From assembly GCA_037128595.1 (NCBI GenBank), contig JBAXWB010000002.1:124001-188000 (forward strand): a stretch of 64,000 nt of DNA, written 5' to 3'. The notes below the pieces were generated by a model. The model was not told the origin of the DNA and did no database searches. It saw only the letters and a list, made by a program, of their open reading frames with translations. The position numbers were made by a program, and so were the translations under genes. This DNA is from a bacterium. Its GTDB lineage: Bacteria > Verrucomicrobiota > Kiritimatiellia > CAIKKV01 > CAITUY01. This document shows positions 19,804 through 28,735 of this stretch, piece after piece (positions within the stretch are counted from its first letter, which is position 1; the number at the start of each line of letters is the position of its first letter).

Positions 19804-22510
19804 ATTCTGCCTTTATTTTCTTGTTCAATATTGCGGCAATCCCATTTCGAAGCGTCTTACAATAGAAGCAAGTGCAGGTTCCTCCCTTACCGAGGCTAAC
19901 CAAAGGGTTGGCCTGGTTCACTTTGACACTAATGTCAGCCACGGCACGCGCCGGAACGTGATAGATAACCCCATCACCCAAGCCCATGCTCCGCATAAGT
20001 CCCTGTTTCAACAAAGGGGCCGCCATGGTGGACTCAAAATGGTCCACATGCCAGGGGGCATGGGGCAGGATATGAACCCGGCGCCGGTTGTCTGGTCCAA
20101 TGGCATGGGCAATGAGAACGGGCTGCGGCACACCGGTCCAATCCTCACCGGCATGGAACAGGGTAGCGCTTCGAATCGGGCAAAGCAGAAGAACATCCCC
20201 TTCGAGATCAACCAGCCGCCCCCAGAAACCCGCGCGATCCATCGGCGACATGGTAACCTTGTGCGCCTCGGTCAGGTCCCTCGCGGCAGGCCCGAAAGCC
20301 GCGACGGAATGGGTGGGATGGGCGCTGCGAAATACCCCAGGGCGTGTCCTGAAATATTCTGTAACGGCCCCAACCAGCGAAGGGGATAGTTTACGGTCAT
20401 ACGGCTGTGCGCCAAGCACACTGTTCGTGTGCGTTGGCATCGCCAATGTGCCGCGCGGTCCCACGAGATCCAGAAGGACATCCACGACTGTTGCAGATCC
20501 GCCCTGGACATAACCGAAATTACTGAGCGAACAATGGGCGACTACAAGGCCGCCCCGTTTCAGCCCAACCGCCTTAAGCTTTTCACGAAGCACAGACGGC
20601 GTAATCATCGGCATCAGGCGCGCCTTGCCGGTTTGCACAAGGTGTTGCGCCAGTCGCACGGCTTTCTCCATATCAATCTCGACACCGATCATGGCCAGTT
20701 TGTTCACGACCTCCGCCACCGTGGATTTACCCCTGAACTGACGTGCCAGCATCCACGCCCAGCCCTCGGTTCCCCAAGCGGGTGACAGTCCCAGGGCTTT
20801 CTTCAACGCAGAAGCCTGGTCCGGACGCCACTCATCCTCGAAGGTTAGAAATCCGTTGAACAGGATCTGAGGGACCAAGCGCGTTGCCTCCTTGTGGGCA
20901 ACCGCCAAAGTTCCTCCAGGGACGTATGAACATCCGGCCCTGGATAACTTCTGTCCCGCGTGTCCGGCAATGAGTCGATCCAGTTCAGCCTGCTGCGCCA
21001 CTTCAGGCCAACACCCGGTGGCTCGACTGACGCCTTCCCGGTACAAATCCTCCGGCTTGAGCCTGTCTCCATACAACTCCGGTACGGTCATCAATCGGCG
21101 TAACGACTCGAGCTCATGTTGCACCCGCCGGCCGATCACCTCTGCCTTCCCGGTCTTCTCACGAAGCTCACGATCCCTTTCCGTCAGGATCACCCGCGCT
21201 AAACGCAAAATATCATCATTGTCCATCCGCATGGCGGAATATAGAAAAGCCGTCGCGGTCGACCCTACCCACCGGATCGTCCTTAGTTTAAGCCGATCAG
21301 GCTCATCGGACGATGTATGATAGGTTGAATCCACCGCCTGCTCAATGGAAACATGCGCGGCGGTTTGGCAGGTTTTCAGGATGGCATCGCTCACATAATT
21401 AAAGCCCGTCTTCGTCGGAATACCCTTTACCAGTTGATCCGCAATCTGTGCCGCCTCACGCAGGAGATGTCGCGCAAAATGGGGCTGATCCCGGAATCCG
21501 CCTCTCAGGACAACGGGAACGAGGTCGTGCCCGACCATGTCGAGGTTGATCCCGGCGATAAAGGTGTTTTCTTTCGGAACGCGGTTCACCCACGCCTGCA
21601 CCCCCCTGACCTCGGTTGAGAAAAATACCCGGACCCCCCGTTTAGCATCACGGAATCCAGGAGCCACCTCCAACGCACGCAGAATCCTCACCACCTCAAG
21701 CGCCACGGCCACCCCGGACGCGTTATCCTGGGCACCAGGCTCATCCAAATGGGCGCAGATATAGAGCGAAGGATTAGCCGGCCCCAGCGTAGCCGTCACC
21801 AGGGGCATCGTTCCGGCTTTGCGCCCAGCCTTTACCCGGGCGCGAAGCCGCAGTCCACCGGGTCTCCCCAGCAGTGCCCGCACCCTGTCCCCAACTTCCG
21901 GCGACAAGGAAAAACACGGGATACAAAGACGATCCGCAGCAGGCGAAACGGCATAGTTGAGATAGCGGGAGGCCTTGCGGTCATCATGGGTGCCGCACAC
22001 CAGCACCCCCAGCGCCCCCGCCTCTGCCGCGGCTTCGGTTGCTTCAAATGAGCCCGCAATCCCTTCCAAAAGCAGAAAAGCACCTTTCAGCTGTCTACGC
22101 ACCGAGTACGCATCAGTGGAGGCGATCACAGGCCCCTCCACCCAGCGACCGCCCGGGGTCCCCGGACTGTACATCGCGAGCCCCTGAGGAACCTTAGCGT
22201 AATCGATCAACACCGGATCAGGGGTTACCGGATCCCGCAACTCCAACCGGGCCTCTTTGACAGACCAAGCCACCGGCATAATCCATCCGCCGTAGTCCGT
22301 CGTGCCGTCAGCCGGAATCGTCTCGATCTTTACATTTTGGAGGCCCGCCCGGCGTAACTCACCGGCAACCGTCTCCGCCGCCCTCTGCACGGCAGGCGTA
22401 TCCATCCACCGGGCATGACTCCAGATGGACTTCACCGACTCCTGTACGCGTAACGCCCGGAACCGGCCTGCCGCCGCCCGTGCCTCCTTAATCAAAGTGC
22501 AAACACTCAT
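19793..22510 (-). CDS. M28-type peptidase fused to AAC(3)-like N-acetyltransferase
   Basis: One 905-codon frame joins two enzymes. Residues 1-430 resemble family M28 aminopeptidases with a PA-like insert (100-230). The metal-site candidates are His254 (AHLDEPG), Asp262 (QDNASG), Glu300 (FFSTEVRG), Asp324 (NLDMVGHD) and His398 (YHTSSDEP). The second Glu of the usual EE pair is Val301. Residues 430-630 are helical and unrecognised. Residues 635-880 match the AAC(3)/YokD antibiotic acetyltransferase family, with HPTHSV (731-736) and SATLFHAGED. The C-terminus carries CTCFYC (about 879-884). No signal peptide is seen. This is the first gene of its operon and has a copy of the shared 19-bp motif 32 bp upstream. 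Both enzymes act on amino groups or peptides, so an amino-sugar or peptide conjugate is a possible substrate. Confidence 0.8.
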   Translation of the reverse strand: MSVCTLIKEARAAAGRFRALRVQESVKSIWSHARWMDTPAVQRAAETVAGELRRAGLQNVKIETIPADGTTDYGGWIMPVAWSVKEARLELRDPVTPDPVLIDYAKVPQGLAMYSPGTPGGRWVEGPVIASTDAYSVRRQLKGAFLLLEGIAGSFEATEAAAEAGALGVLVCGTHDDRKASRYLNYAVSPAADRLCIPCFSLSPEVGDRVRALLGRPGGLRLRARVKAGRKAGTMPLVTATLGPANPSLYICAHLDEPGAQDNASGVAVALEVVRILRALEVAPGFRDAKRGVRVFFSTEVRGVQAWVNRVPKENTFIAGINLDMVGHDLVPVVLRGGFRDQPHFARHLLREAAQIADQLVKGIPTKTGFNYVSDAILKTCQTAAHVSIEQAVDSTYHTSSDEPDRLKLRTIRWVGSTATAFLYSAMRMDNDDILRLARVILTERDRELREKTGKAEVIGRRVQHELESLRRLMTVPELYGDRLKPEDLYREGVSRATGCWPEVAQQAELDRLIAGHAGQKLSRAGCSYVPGGTLAVAHKEATRLVPQILFNGFLTFEDEWRPDQASALKKALGLSPAWGTEGWAWMLARQFRGKSTVAEVVNKLAMIGVEIDMEKAVRLAQHLVQTGKARLMPMITPSVLREKLKAVGLKRGGLVVAHCSLSNFGYVQGGSATVVDVLLDLVGPRGTLAMPTHTNSVLGAQPYDRKLSPSLVGAVTEYFRTRPGVFRSAHPTHSVAAFGPAARDLTEAHKVTMSPMDRAGFWGRLVDLEGDVLLLCPIRSATLFHAGEDWTGVPQPVLIAHAIGPDNRRRVHILPHAPWHVDHFESTMAAPLLKQGLMRSMGLGDGVIYHVPARAVADISVKVNQANPLVSLGKGGTCTCFYCKTLRNGIAAILNKKIKAEYEN

Positions 22511-22541
22511 CCAATGACGATACCAAACCCCATCATGTATG

Positions 22542-22560
22542 TATATAAATTATATTTGAA
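22542..22560. promoter_or_regulatory. Shared 19-bp motif, copy 2 (candidate operator)
   Basis: TATATAAATTATATTTGAA lies between the regulator gene and the M28-AAC(3) operon, 32 bp upstream of the operon start at 22510. It differs from copy 3 at only one position. On the minus strand it contains a TATAAT-like string, so part of it may also serve as a -10 element. Confidence 0.6.
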
Positions 22561-22593
22561 GGAATAAAATGAAAGAAGCGGAATTAAGAAGAA

Positions 22594-23721
22594 TCAGGAG
22601 GGCCTAAGAGTTGCGACCGTTTCCCCCTCAACGAATGTAAATCCAACACGGTGGATCGCCGCCTGGGCCATCGGCATATCGGGATCGCTGAACCGGTCCA
22701 TCAGAATGCGCAGCGCCTGGACGCCCATCCCATGAAAATCAAATGAATTATGGGACAACAGGGGGCTGTACCCCTTCTCCGCGGTTAGCTCACCCGCTAC
22801 AGCCACTACCGACAAGTCGCCCGGCACCGAGATCCCTGCCTGTTTAAGTCCATCGATGAACTGATGAGCCACGGCGCAATCATAGGTCACCACCGCCGTG
22901 GGACGGTTATTGCCCCTGATGCAGGTCTTGATTAAGGACTCCACCCTCTTTTTATCAAGGCCGCTCTCCCCGCCGTGGCAGACGGGAACGAGCCCAGCCT
23001 GCTCCATGGCGATCTCGTAGAACCTGCGACGGATCTCTGCGTCCCATGAACTGACCAGGGCATTGGTCACCGGATGGCGGGTCGCCCCGCCCACATAATG
23101 GATTCGCCGGTGCCCCATCTCGACCAGATACTTGACAGAGCGGGTAGCAGCGCCCTCATTGTCGCAAACCACATAGTTCAAAGGAATATCCGGCAGACAC
23201 GAATCCGCCACAACAACCGGGACACCTGACCGGACAAAGCGCTTCATCAACGCCGGATCGGTCAACTCCATAACCAACAAGCCGTCGATCTCCATTTGCC
23301 GCAATTCCTGACTTGATAGCCGATCGGCCGGATTTTTCAGGGAAAACATCCGGACATCCACATGCTGATCCCCGGCCGTCTCAATGATACCCCTGAACAT
23401 CTCAAGCCGATACCCCTGCTGGAGCATGGAGGCATGGGCTCCGACCGACACCAATCCAATCTGGCTTGGTCCCTGACCCGCCCCACCCCGACCCGTAACA
23501 AAAGTACCCTTACCCCGTATGGGCTGGACAAGGCCTTTGCGCGCCAGGACCGCCAACGCCTTATGAACCGTCACATACGACAGGCCGAGGTAGTCGCAGA
23601 GTTCCTTGACCGGCGGCAAGGCATCCCCCTGGCGCAACCGTTGGCGGGCGATATACTTACGGATGCGTTCAGCCCCCTGAATGTGCAGGGGATCCTTACT
23701 GTTGGAACGAAATGTGATCAT
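22594..23721 (-). CDS. GntR/LacI-type transcriptional regulator
   Basis: A 375-residue protein has an N-terminal GntR winged helix (about 8-75; ALPPVKELCDYLGLSYVTVHKAL, then GLVQPIRGKGTFV). A LacI/periplasmic-binding-protein-like sensor domain follows (about 85-370; IGLVSVGAH, VVVADSCLPD, MGHRRIHYVGG, VVTYDCAVAHQFIDGLKQAG). This is the AraR/XylR-like domain order; such proteins bind a sugar in the C-terminal domain and control nearby catabolic operons. It is flanked by the M28-AAC(3) operon and a divergent GH42-like gene. Copies 2 and 3 of the shared 19-bp motif flank the gene, so it probably regulates both neighbours and itself. The ligand is unknown. Confidence 0.9.
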   Translation of the reverse strand: MITFRSNSKDPLHIQGAERIRKYIARQRLRQGDALPPVKELCDYLGLSYVTVHKALAVLARKGLVQPIRGKGTFVTGRGGAGQGPSQIGLVSVGAHASMLQQGYRLEMFRGIIETAGDQHVDVRMFSLKNPADRLSSQELRQMEIDGLLVMELTDPALMKRFVRSGVPVVVADSCLPDIPLNYVVCDNEGAATRSVKYLVEMGHRRIHYVGGATRHPVTNALVSSWDAEIRRRFYEIAMEQAGLVPVCHGGESGLDKKRVESLIKTCIRGNNRPTAVVTYDCAVAHQFIDGLKQAGISVPGDLSVVAVAGELTAEKGYSPLLSHNSFDFHGMGVQALRILMDRFSDPDMPMAQAAIHRVGFTFVEGETVATLRPS

Positions 23722-23793
23722 TTAATGAATATAGAGGGAGCCCCACGCCAACTCAAGCCTTTATGAAGGCCTTCCCCCACCCTCTTAAAGTAA

Positions 23794-23812
23794 TATATAA
23801 ATTATACTTGAA
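23794..23812. promoter_or_regulatory. Shared 19-bp motif, copy 3 (candidate operator between divergent genes)
   Basis: TATATAAATTATACTTGAA lies in the 143-bp gap between the regulator (leftward) and the GH42-like gene (rightward). Short inverted arms AAGTA (23788-23792) and TACTT (23805-23809) frame it. Its position would allow control of both divergent promoters, including autoregulation. Confidence 0.6.
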
Positions 23813-23864
23813 AAATGAAGAATGGAGTCGGATAGTGGTGCCAGGAAAAACAAGGAGACGTACC

Positions 23865-26045
23865 ATGATGAATGACTGGCGGCGGTGGGGAACGGCATTA
23901 ACCCTAGTGACCATATTGGGCGCCAAAGTAATGGCAGGCGTGGATCCCTATGAAACATACGTCAAAAACTCCCGGGACTTCCAACCCGTAAAACAGGACA
24001 AGGCTTTTTTGATCAACGCCTATCCGAACTGGGTTTATATGCCCTGGTATTACCAGTGGACCATCGGGTTTACGGAGGCCTCGGGGCAATTCTGCAAGGA
24101 GACCGGCATCAACGGCGCCTTCGTAGATCATGGTAATCCTGACCACCTCGACTGGATTAACTCGAACAAATTTCGTTTCTATGTGGACCATCTTGCCGGA
24201 AAGGGCGACCTCCACCTTTGGGACCAGTTCCCGAAGGATAAAGCCGATCAGATTCACGGTACCGGGCTACGCGCCAAACCCATCAACGAAGTCATGAAAA
24301 CCCGCCTGAAAACCCTGATCAAGACCCGCATCGCCCAAGTTAAATCCTCGCCCTATCGCGCCGCATACGCGTTAGATGATGAAATTTCCTGGGGGTTTTT
24401 CGTGCATCCATGTATGTGGCAGGTGACTGACGATGGAGCCGCCTATACGGCCTGGCTCTGCGAAATTTACGGTCCGGGAGCCCCTCGTCCCAAACAGTGG
24501 ATAAGCTACAATGAAATCCGGACTCATCTCGCCGGATGGAGCCTGTCCAACTTTGACGCCAGCCCCGTGATGGACCAATGGTCCTTCAATGACTCCTACT
24601 TTAACAATTTCCTCGGTGACCTCGTGACTTATGCCAACACTCAGGATTCCGCAACCCCCTGCGGGTTTGTAGGAGGCCAGCAGCCGGCCGCCTTCGGCGG
24701 TTACGACTACGCCAAAATCATGCGAAAAGTCCAGTACATCGAAGCCTATAACAAGGGCGACTCCCAGTCCGTGATCCGATCCCTCAACCCCCGCAATGCG
24801 ATGCCTACGGTCACCTCCTTCTTCTATTCAGGCAAGAGCAATGATGTCTCGGATGCCGCCTGGCAGGCCTGGTACTATCTGGCACAGGGAAATCGGGGCC
24901 ACATCGCCTGGGTGGAAAAATGGTTTGATGATGCATCACACCCCAATCCCTGGCTGAACGCCATTGCCCCTACCTACCGGGAATGCGGCGAAAAAATCGG
25001 GCCCTTGATGAGCGGCGCCGAATGGAAGCATGACGGCATCGCGGTCTATTACAGCCATGCCTCCATCCAACTGGGCTGGATTCTGGACGCAGCCGCACAC
25101 GGCAAAACCTGGGGCAGTCGTAACGACGACTCGCGCCTCGGGTGCGTCCCCCAATGCCGCAAGGCGTGGCTGAACATGCTCAGGGACGAGGGACTCCAGT
25201 TTAACTTCCTCAGTTACGTGGATCTCATACAGTCCGGCGTCCCTTCCTCGTACAAGGTCCTCATCCTGCCCTCCACCTGGTGTCTCTCCGATGCCGAAGC
25301 CCGGCAGATCAAAGCATTTTGCGAGCGTGGCGGAACCGTTGTGGCCGACACCCTGCCCGGCCTGTGGGACCAGCACGGAAAAGGACGGGCCACCGGCGGC
25401 GCCCTCGACGACCTTTTTGGCGTCAAGCACAGCTCCGCCATGACCTGTAAGGACGTATTCAATGGCAACGACAAACTCTGGTGCGAGACCGACCAGGATG
25501 CCAACTTCACCACCCGGAACCCCGAGGTGATGTTAACCCGGGCAAACACCTGCATCCGCGACGCCAACGGCTTTAACAAGGCCGTGCGTAACATGGGTAC
25601 AGTCAAGATCAATCACATCGGCAAAGGCACCGCCGTCCTGATGAATCTGTCCCCCCAATGGTATAATGCGTATCGTCTTCAAGGTGCCGAGGCCGCCTCA
25701 AAACGCTCCATCTTCATGAAGCCGATCCATGACGCGGGAATCCGGCGATGGGTCCAGCTGAAGGACGCTGGCGACAAGGAGTTCGGCTACGAGATCACCT
25801 ACTGGAATCAGGGAAACCGGACGATCCTCTTCCTCATTGCCAACAAGGACGTGGCGGCAACGGATCTCGGGGGCGGGGCAGCAGTCGGCCTGAAAGACGA
25901 GACGATTCCCGTCACCCTCGCTTTCGCCACGCCTGTGCGAAACGTCAAGGATGAGCGCACCGGAAAGCCCCTGGGTAATGGCCGGGAATTTCCCCTGCGT
26001 TGGAAACAGAACGAAGCCTGCGTGGTCTCTTTCGAAACCGACTGA
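23865..26045 (+). CDS. Secreted GH42-like protein with beta-galactosidase trimerisation-type domain
   Basis: The start at 23865 (MMNDWRRWG) is chosen because AAGGAG lies upstream at good spacing and it gives a clear signal peptide (LTLVTILGAKVMAG). The frame is open from 23763, but that upstream part covers the candidate operator. The mature protein of about 700 residues has a TIM-barrel-like N-terminal half with AYALDDEISWG (acidic residues near 171-173), a possible acid/base site. A flavodoxin-like segment (GIAVYYSHASIQLGW ... YKVLILPSTWCLSDAEARQIKAFCERGG) matches the GH42 trimerisation domain, and a small C-terminal beta domain ends the protein. GH42-like proteins usually act on beta-galactosides, but divergent members vary. 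The gene ends 2 bp from the stop of the convergent MFS-WD40 gene. Confidence 0.7.
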   Translation: MMNDWRRWGTALTLVTILGAKVMAGVDPYETYVKNSRDFQPVKQDKAFLINAYPNWVYMPWYYQWTIGFTEASGQFCKETGINGAFVDHGNPDHLDWINSNKFRFYVDHLAGKGDLHLWDQFPKDKADQIHGTGLRAKPINEVMKTRLKTLIKTRIAQVKSSPYRAAYALDDEISWGFFVHPCMWQVTDDGAAYTAWLCEIYGPGAPRPKQWISYNEIRTHLAGWSLSNFDASPVMDQWSFNDSYFNNFLGDLVTYANTQDSATPCGFVGGQQPAAFGGYDYAKIMRKVQYIEAYNKGDSQSVIRSLNPRNAMPTVTSFFYSGKSNDVSDAAWQAWYYLAQGNRGHIAWVEKWFDDASHPNPWLNAIAPTYRECGEKIGPLMSGAEWKHDGIAVYYSHASIQLGWILDAAAHGKTWGSRNDDSRLGCVPQCRKAWLNMLRDEGLQFNFLSYVDLIQSGVPSSYKVLILPSTWCLSDAEARQIKAFCERGGTVVADTLPGLWDQHGKGRATGGALDDLFGVKHSSAMTCKDVFNGNDKLWCETDQDANFTTRNPEVMLTRANTCIRDANGFNKAVRNMGTVKINHIGKGTAVLMNLSPQWYNAYRLQGAEAASKRSIFMKPIHDAGIRRWVQLKDAGDKEFGYEITYWNQGNRTILFLIANKDVAATDLGGGAAVGLKDETIPVTLAFATPVRNVKDERTGKPLGNGREFPLRWKQNEACVVSFETD

Positions 26046-26047
26046 GT

Positions 26048-28573
26048 TCAAGGCAACGGGCGATTAAGAGAGGCGTCATCCGCTTCGGGAGCCACGTAGT
26101 TTTCGGCACCCAGCTTTTTCCAGTATTGATAGACACCCAGGAGCGCCATGAAACTCAGGGCACTCGCAAGGCCCTGGAACAGAAACCCATATCGGAAGTT
26201 GTCGGTATCCATCGAGCCTGCCGTCAGATAATCCATGAAAATAGCCCCGGCAGGCCCCGCGACGGCCGCAACGAACTGTCTGACCATGGCATTGGCTGAA
26301 CACATCTGACCGTACTTTGTCTTGGGTAATATCATGATGAGCATGGGCATCAATGCCATGGCCCCCAGCATCTCAAATGGCTTGGTGACGAGACTGGCCC
26401 ACACGCTGAAGGTATAGTCATGAAGCCACAGAAATCTTGAAATCGCGAGGGGGATCAAGACTGCGGTGGCCACCAGGACCAACTTGAGGGGATTCCTGCG
26501 ATCCACCAGAGCCCCGATCGGATAGGCCAACAACAGACCAATGATATTCAGGAAAATCCCTGTCATCCCGACCCTGGCCAAACTAATACCCCGGTCGATA
26601 TCCCAGAGGTGCAACGTCCCATTATCGCTGGCATTGGCCACCTTCACCCCTCGGCTTTGACATGCCAGCGCCGTAACGGAATGGGTGTAACCCGAGAATG
26701 TCTTGAAAGACTGATCCGTGGCGGCATCGCTAATCGCCAGGGGCCTCCACAACCGGATGCTCTCATCCATGCTGCCGCTCAGGATTACGCGGAGGTCGGG
26801 CTTGTAAATCACACATGAAATGGCTTGCTTGTGCCCTTTCAATGTCTGAATCAATTGCCCGTTATTTACGTCCCAAATCCGCACCAGGGAGTTCTCGCTA
26901 TCTTTTCGGCCATCACGTCCACCCGACAGGATCCAGAGATCGTCCCCAAGAATCCTGCTCGTCCGGTCGGGTGGGACATCATACAGTGATTCGTTTGTGA
27001 AGACAGCCGTGAGGAACGATTCCACGACACCAAGAAAGGAGGCCCAGCCCCCTTTCTTGGGTTCTTCAGACTTTGGCACGGCCGTCAATCCGGGAGAGAA
27101 GCAAACCGTGTAGACAGGGCCTGGACTTCCTTCAATCGTTTTCAGAAGGGCGCCCGTGAGGGCATCCCAAATAATAATCTTTTTGTCTGCCCCCCCGGAA
27201 ACCAGGCGATCGCCGCGGCAGGAGAAGGCGACCGCGTTCACAACATCATCGTGGCCTGACAACTTGGCGAGAACTGTTCCGTCCTGGCAATTCCAGAGCT
27301 TCACCTGCTTATCGGTGCCAGCAGAAGCCACCAACCTATTGTCGGGGGAAAGCGCAACGCTACACACAGTGCCCTCGTGAGCGGGTAGACGCTGCAGGCA
27401 TTTCCCTGTCCCGGCTTCCCAGATCTTCAGAATCCCGCCCCGTGAACCTGATACAAGGGTCTGTCCGTTCGACGAAACGGCCACGGCGGATACCGGCCCA
27501 GACCGGGTGTCAATCGTTGTGAGCAGGACCGGTGTATTCAGTATATTAACATCCCACACCTTGAGCAGGCCGTCGGGACCGCCGGAAACGGCCCACCGAC
27601 CGTCCGGAGTCATCGCCAGGACCATGGAGGCCCGTTGAATGGCAGGGGTAGTGATGCTTGCATGGTCCGTATCGGAATACGCCACAATACTTTTTTGGTG
27701 TTGGCTGAGATGGAGGCCAAAAACGCCTGATGGATTAAGGCCTCTAGCGAGCACCGCCACCGCGGTCGAGAGATAGAACAGGATGAATACGGGGTGGGTA
27801 AAACACTCCCTGAAATACAGTTTAACCTGATCCCGAAATCTGGTTTTTTGGGTGACATCCGTCACAGGCGGGTATTCCCCCTCCTTAACCCGCCAACAAA
27901 GCAGTCCAAATCCCACAAAATAAAGAATCGCCACGCCCACATGGATGGCCTTGATGTGAGTCAGTTGATGGGGAATAATATAAATATTAATTAGGATGCC
28001 GGAGGCCGTCCCGAAAACCTGGGATACCCCTTGAAAACGCCCTATGAAATGTCGTGGGATAACATCAGGGCAAAGATAGTAATAGACGGTCCCCACGAAC
28101 TCGTTGAAAAACGAGAAGCCAATGGTGAGAAAACCTATGGCAATGAGCGCAGCGGCAAAAGGTGAAATAAAAGAGGTCTCAGACAAGTGCGTCTTGCAAA
28201 AGGCAATAATGTCGTCAGAGAAACCGAGCGCGGCCGCAAAAAAAACCAGAAACGGCATGGTGAACAAGATGTAAGGGATGCGCCGGCCAAAGCGACTGCG
28301 AGTGCGATCCGACTTGAAACTGACAATCGGTGTCATCACGGTTCCTATGACCATGGGAATGACATTGAACAGGATGTTGACCTGGAGGTTGCTGACATGG
28401 AAGTTGTCCTGCAGGAATAATCCCAGGATGTTTGGACCGCCAGCCGATTCGAAAAGCAGGAAACACAGATTGCCCCAAATCATCCAACTGAAGAGTGCGA
28501 ACAGGGTGACTTTGGTGTAATGCAACGTACCGACTTTGTATTTATCATCAGTCGGCATGGAAGAAACAGGCAT
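26048..28573 (-). CDS. MFS (GPH-like) transporter with a seven-bladed WD40 propeller inserted between TM7 and TM8
   Basis: One uninterrupted 841-codon frame encodes a split transporter. Residues 1-285 contain seven predicted membrane segments, including the MFS loop motif SDRTRSRFGRR (88-98) between TM2 and TM3. Residues about 305-660 contain seven WD40 repeats with LKVWD, LKIWE, VKLWN, IIIWD, VRIWD, IRLWR and LHLWD strand ends, enough for a closed propeller. Blade five has an extra loop of about 50 residues (496-545). Residues 663-820 supply the last five membrane segments, starting ISLARVGMTGIFLNIIGLLLAYPIGALVDRR, which is the usual TM8 region. With standard N-in topology, the propeller would face the periplasm. 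The transporter half resembles glycoside-pentoside-hexuronide carriers. The gene has motif copy 4 upstream and is probably co-regulated with the divergent GH94-like gene. Confidence 0.85.
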   Translation of the reverse strand: MPVSSMPTDDKYKVGTLHYTKVTLFALFSWMIWGNLCFLLFESAGGPNILGLFLQDNFHVSNLQVNILFNVIPMVIGTVMTPIVSFKSDRTRSRFGRRIPYILFTMPFLVFFAAALGFSDDIIAFCKTHLSETSFISPFAAALIAIGFLTIGFSFFNEFVGTVYYYLCPDVIPRHFIGRFQGVSQVFGTASGILINIYIIPHQLTHIKAIHVGVAILYFVGFGLLCWRVKEGEYPPVTDVTQKTRFRDQVKLYFRECFTHPVFILFYLSTAVAVLARGLNPSGVFGLHLSQHQKSIVAYSDTDHASITTPAIQRASMVLAMTPDGRWAVSGGPDGLLKVWDVNILNTPVLLTTIDTRSGPVSAVAVSSNGQTLVSGSRGGILKIWEAGTGKCLQRLPAHEGTVCSVALSPDNRLVASAGTDKQVKLWNCQDGTVLAKLSGHDDVVNAVAFSCRGDRLVSGGADKKIIIWDALTGALLKTIEGSPGPVYTVCFSPGLTAVPKSEEPKKGGWASFLGVVESFLTAVFTNESLYDVPPDRTSRILGDDLWILSGGRDGRKDSENSLVRIWDVNNGQLIQTLKGHKQAISCVIYKPDLRVILSGSMDESIRLWRPLAISDAATDQSFKTFSGYTHSVTALACQSRGVKVANASDNGTLHLWDIDRGISLARVGMTGIFLNIIGLLLAYPIGALVDRRNPLKLVLVATAVLIPLAISRFLWLHDYTFSVWASLVTKPFEMLGAMALMPMLIMILPKTKYGQMCSANAMVRQFVAAVAGPAGAIFMDYLTAGSMDTDNFRYGFLFQGLASALSFMALLGVYQYWKKLGAENYVAPEADDASLNRPLP

Positions 28574-28638
28574 CTCAAGCGTCTCCTTGTGAATTGCTTA
28601 ATATTTCAACATACAGCCCGCCCCCGGTCAAGCGACAA

Positions 28639-28657
28639 TATATTTGTTATACTTGAC
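28639..28657. promoter_or_regulatory. Shared 19-bp motif, copy 4 (candidate operator between divergent genes)
   Basis: TATATTTGTTATACTTGAC lies in the 162-bp gap between the MFS-WD40 gene (leftward) and the GH94-like gene (rightward). It shares 15 of 19 positions with copy 3. It could control both transcription units. Confidence 0.55.
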
Positions 28658-28735
28658 GGATGCAGGGCAGTTCGATTGAATCCCTCGTAAACCTTTAAAT
28701 GAATCGGTGATGATCCTCATTAGGGAAATCATAAC

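Noticed and set aside
18955-19899. A 314-codon open frame on the plus strand
   Set aside because: It is antisense to the Gfo/Idh/MocA gene, which has clear motifs. No ribosome site or recognisable fold is seen.
19793-22510. An aminoglycoside resistance gene
   Set aside because: Only the C-terminal domain resembles AAC(3), it is fused to a peptidase inside a catabolic operon, and family membership alone does not show drug acetylation.
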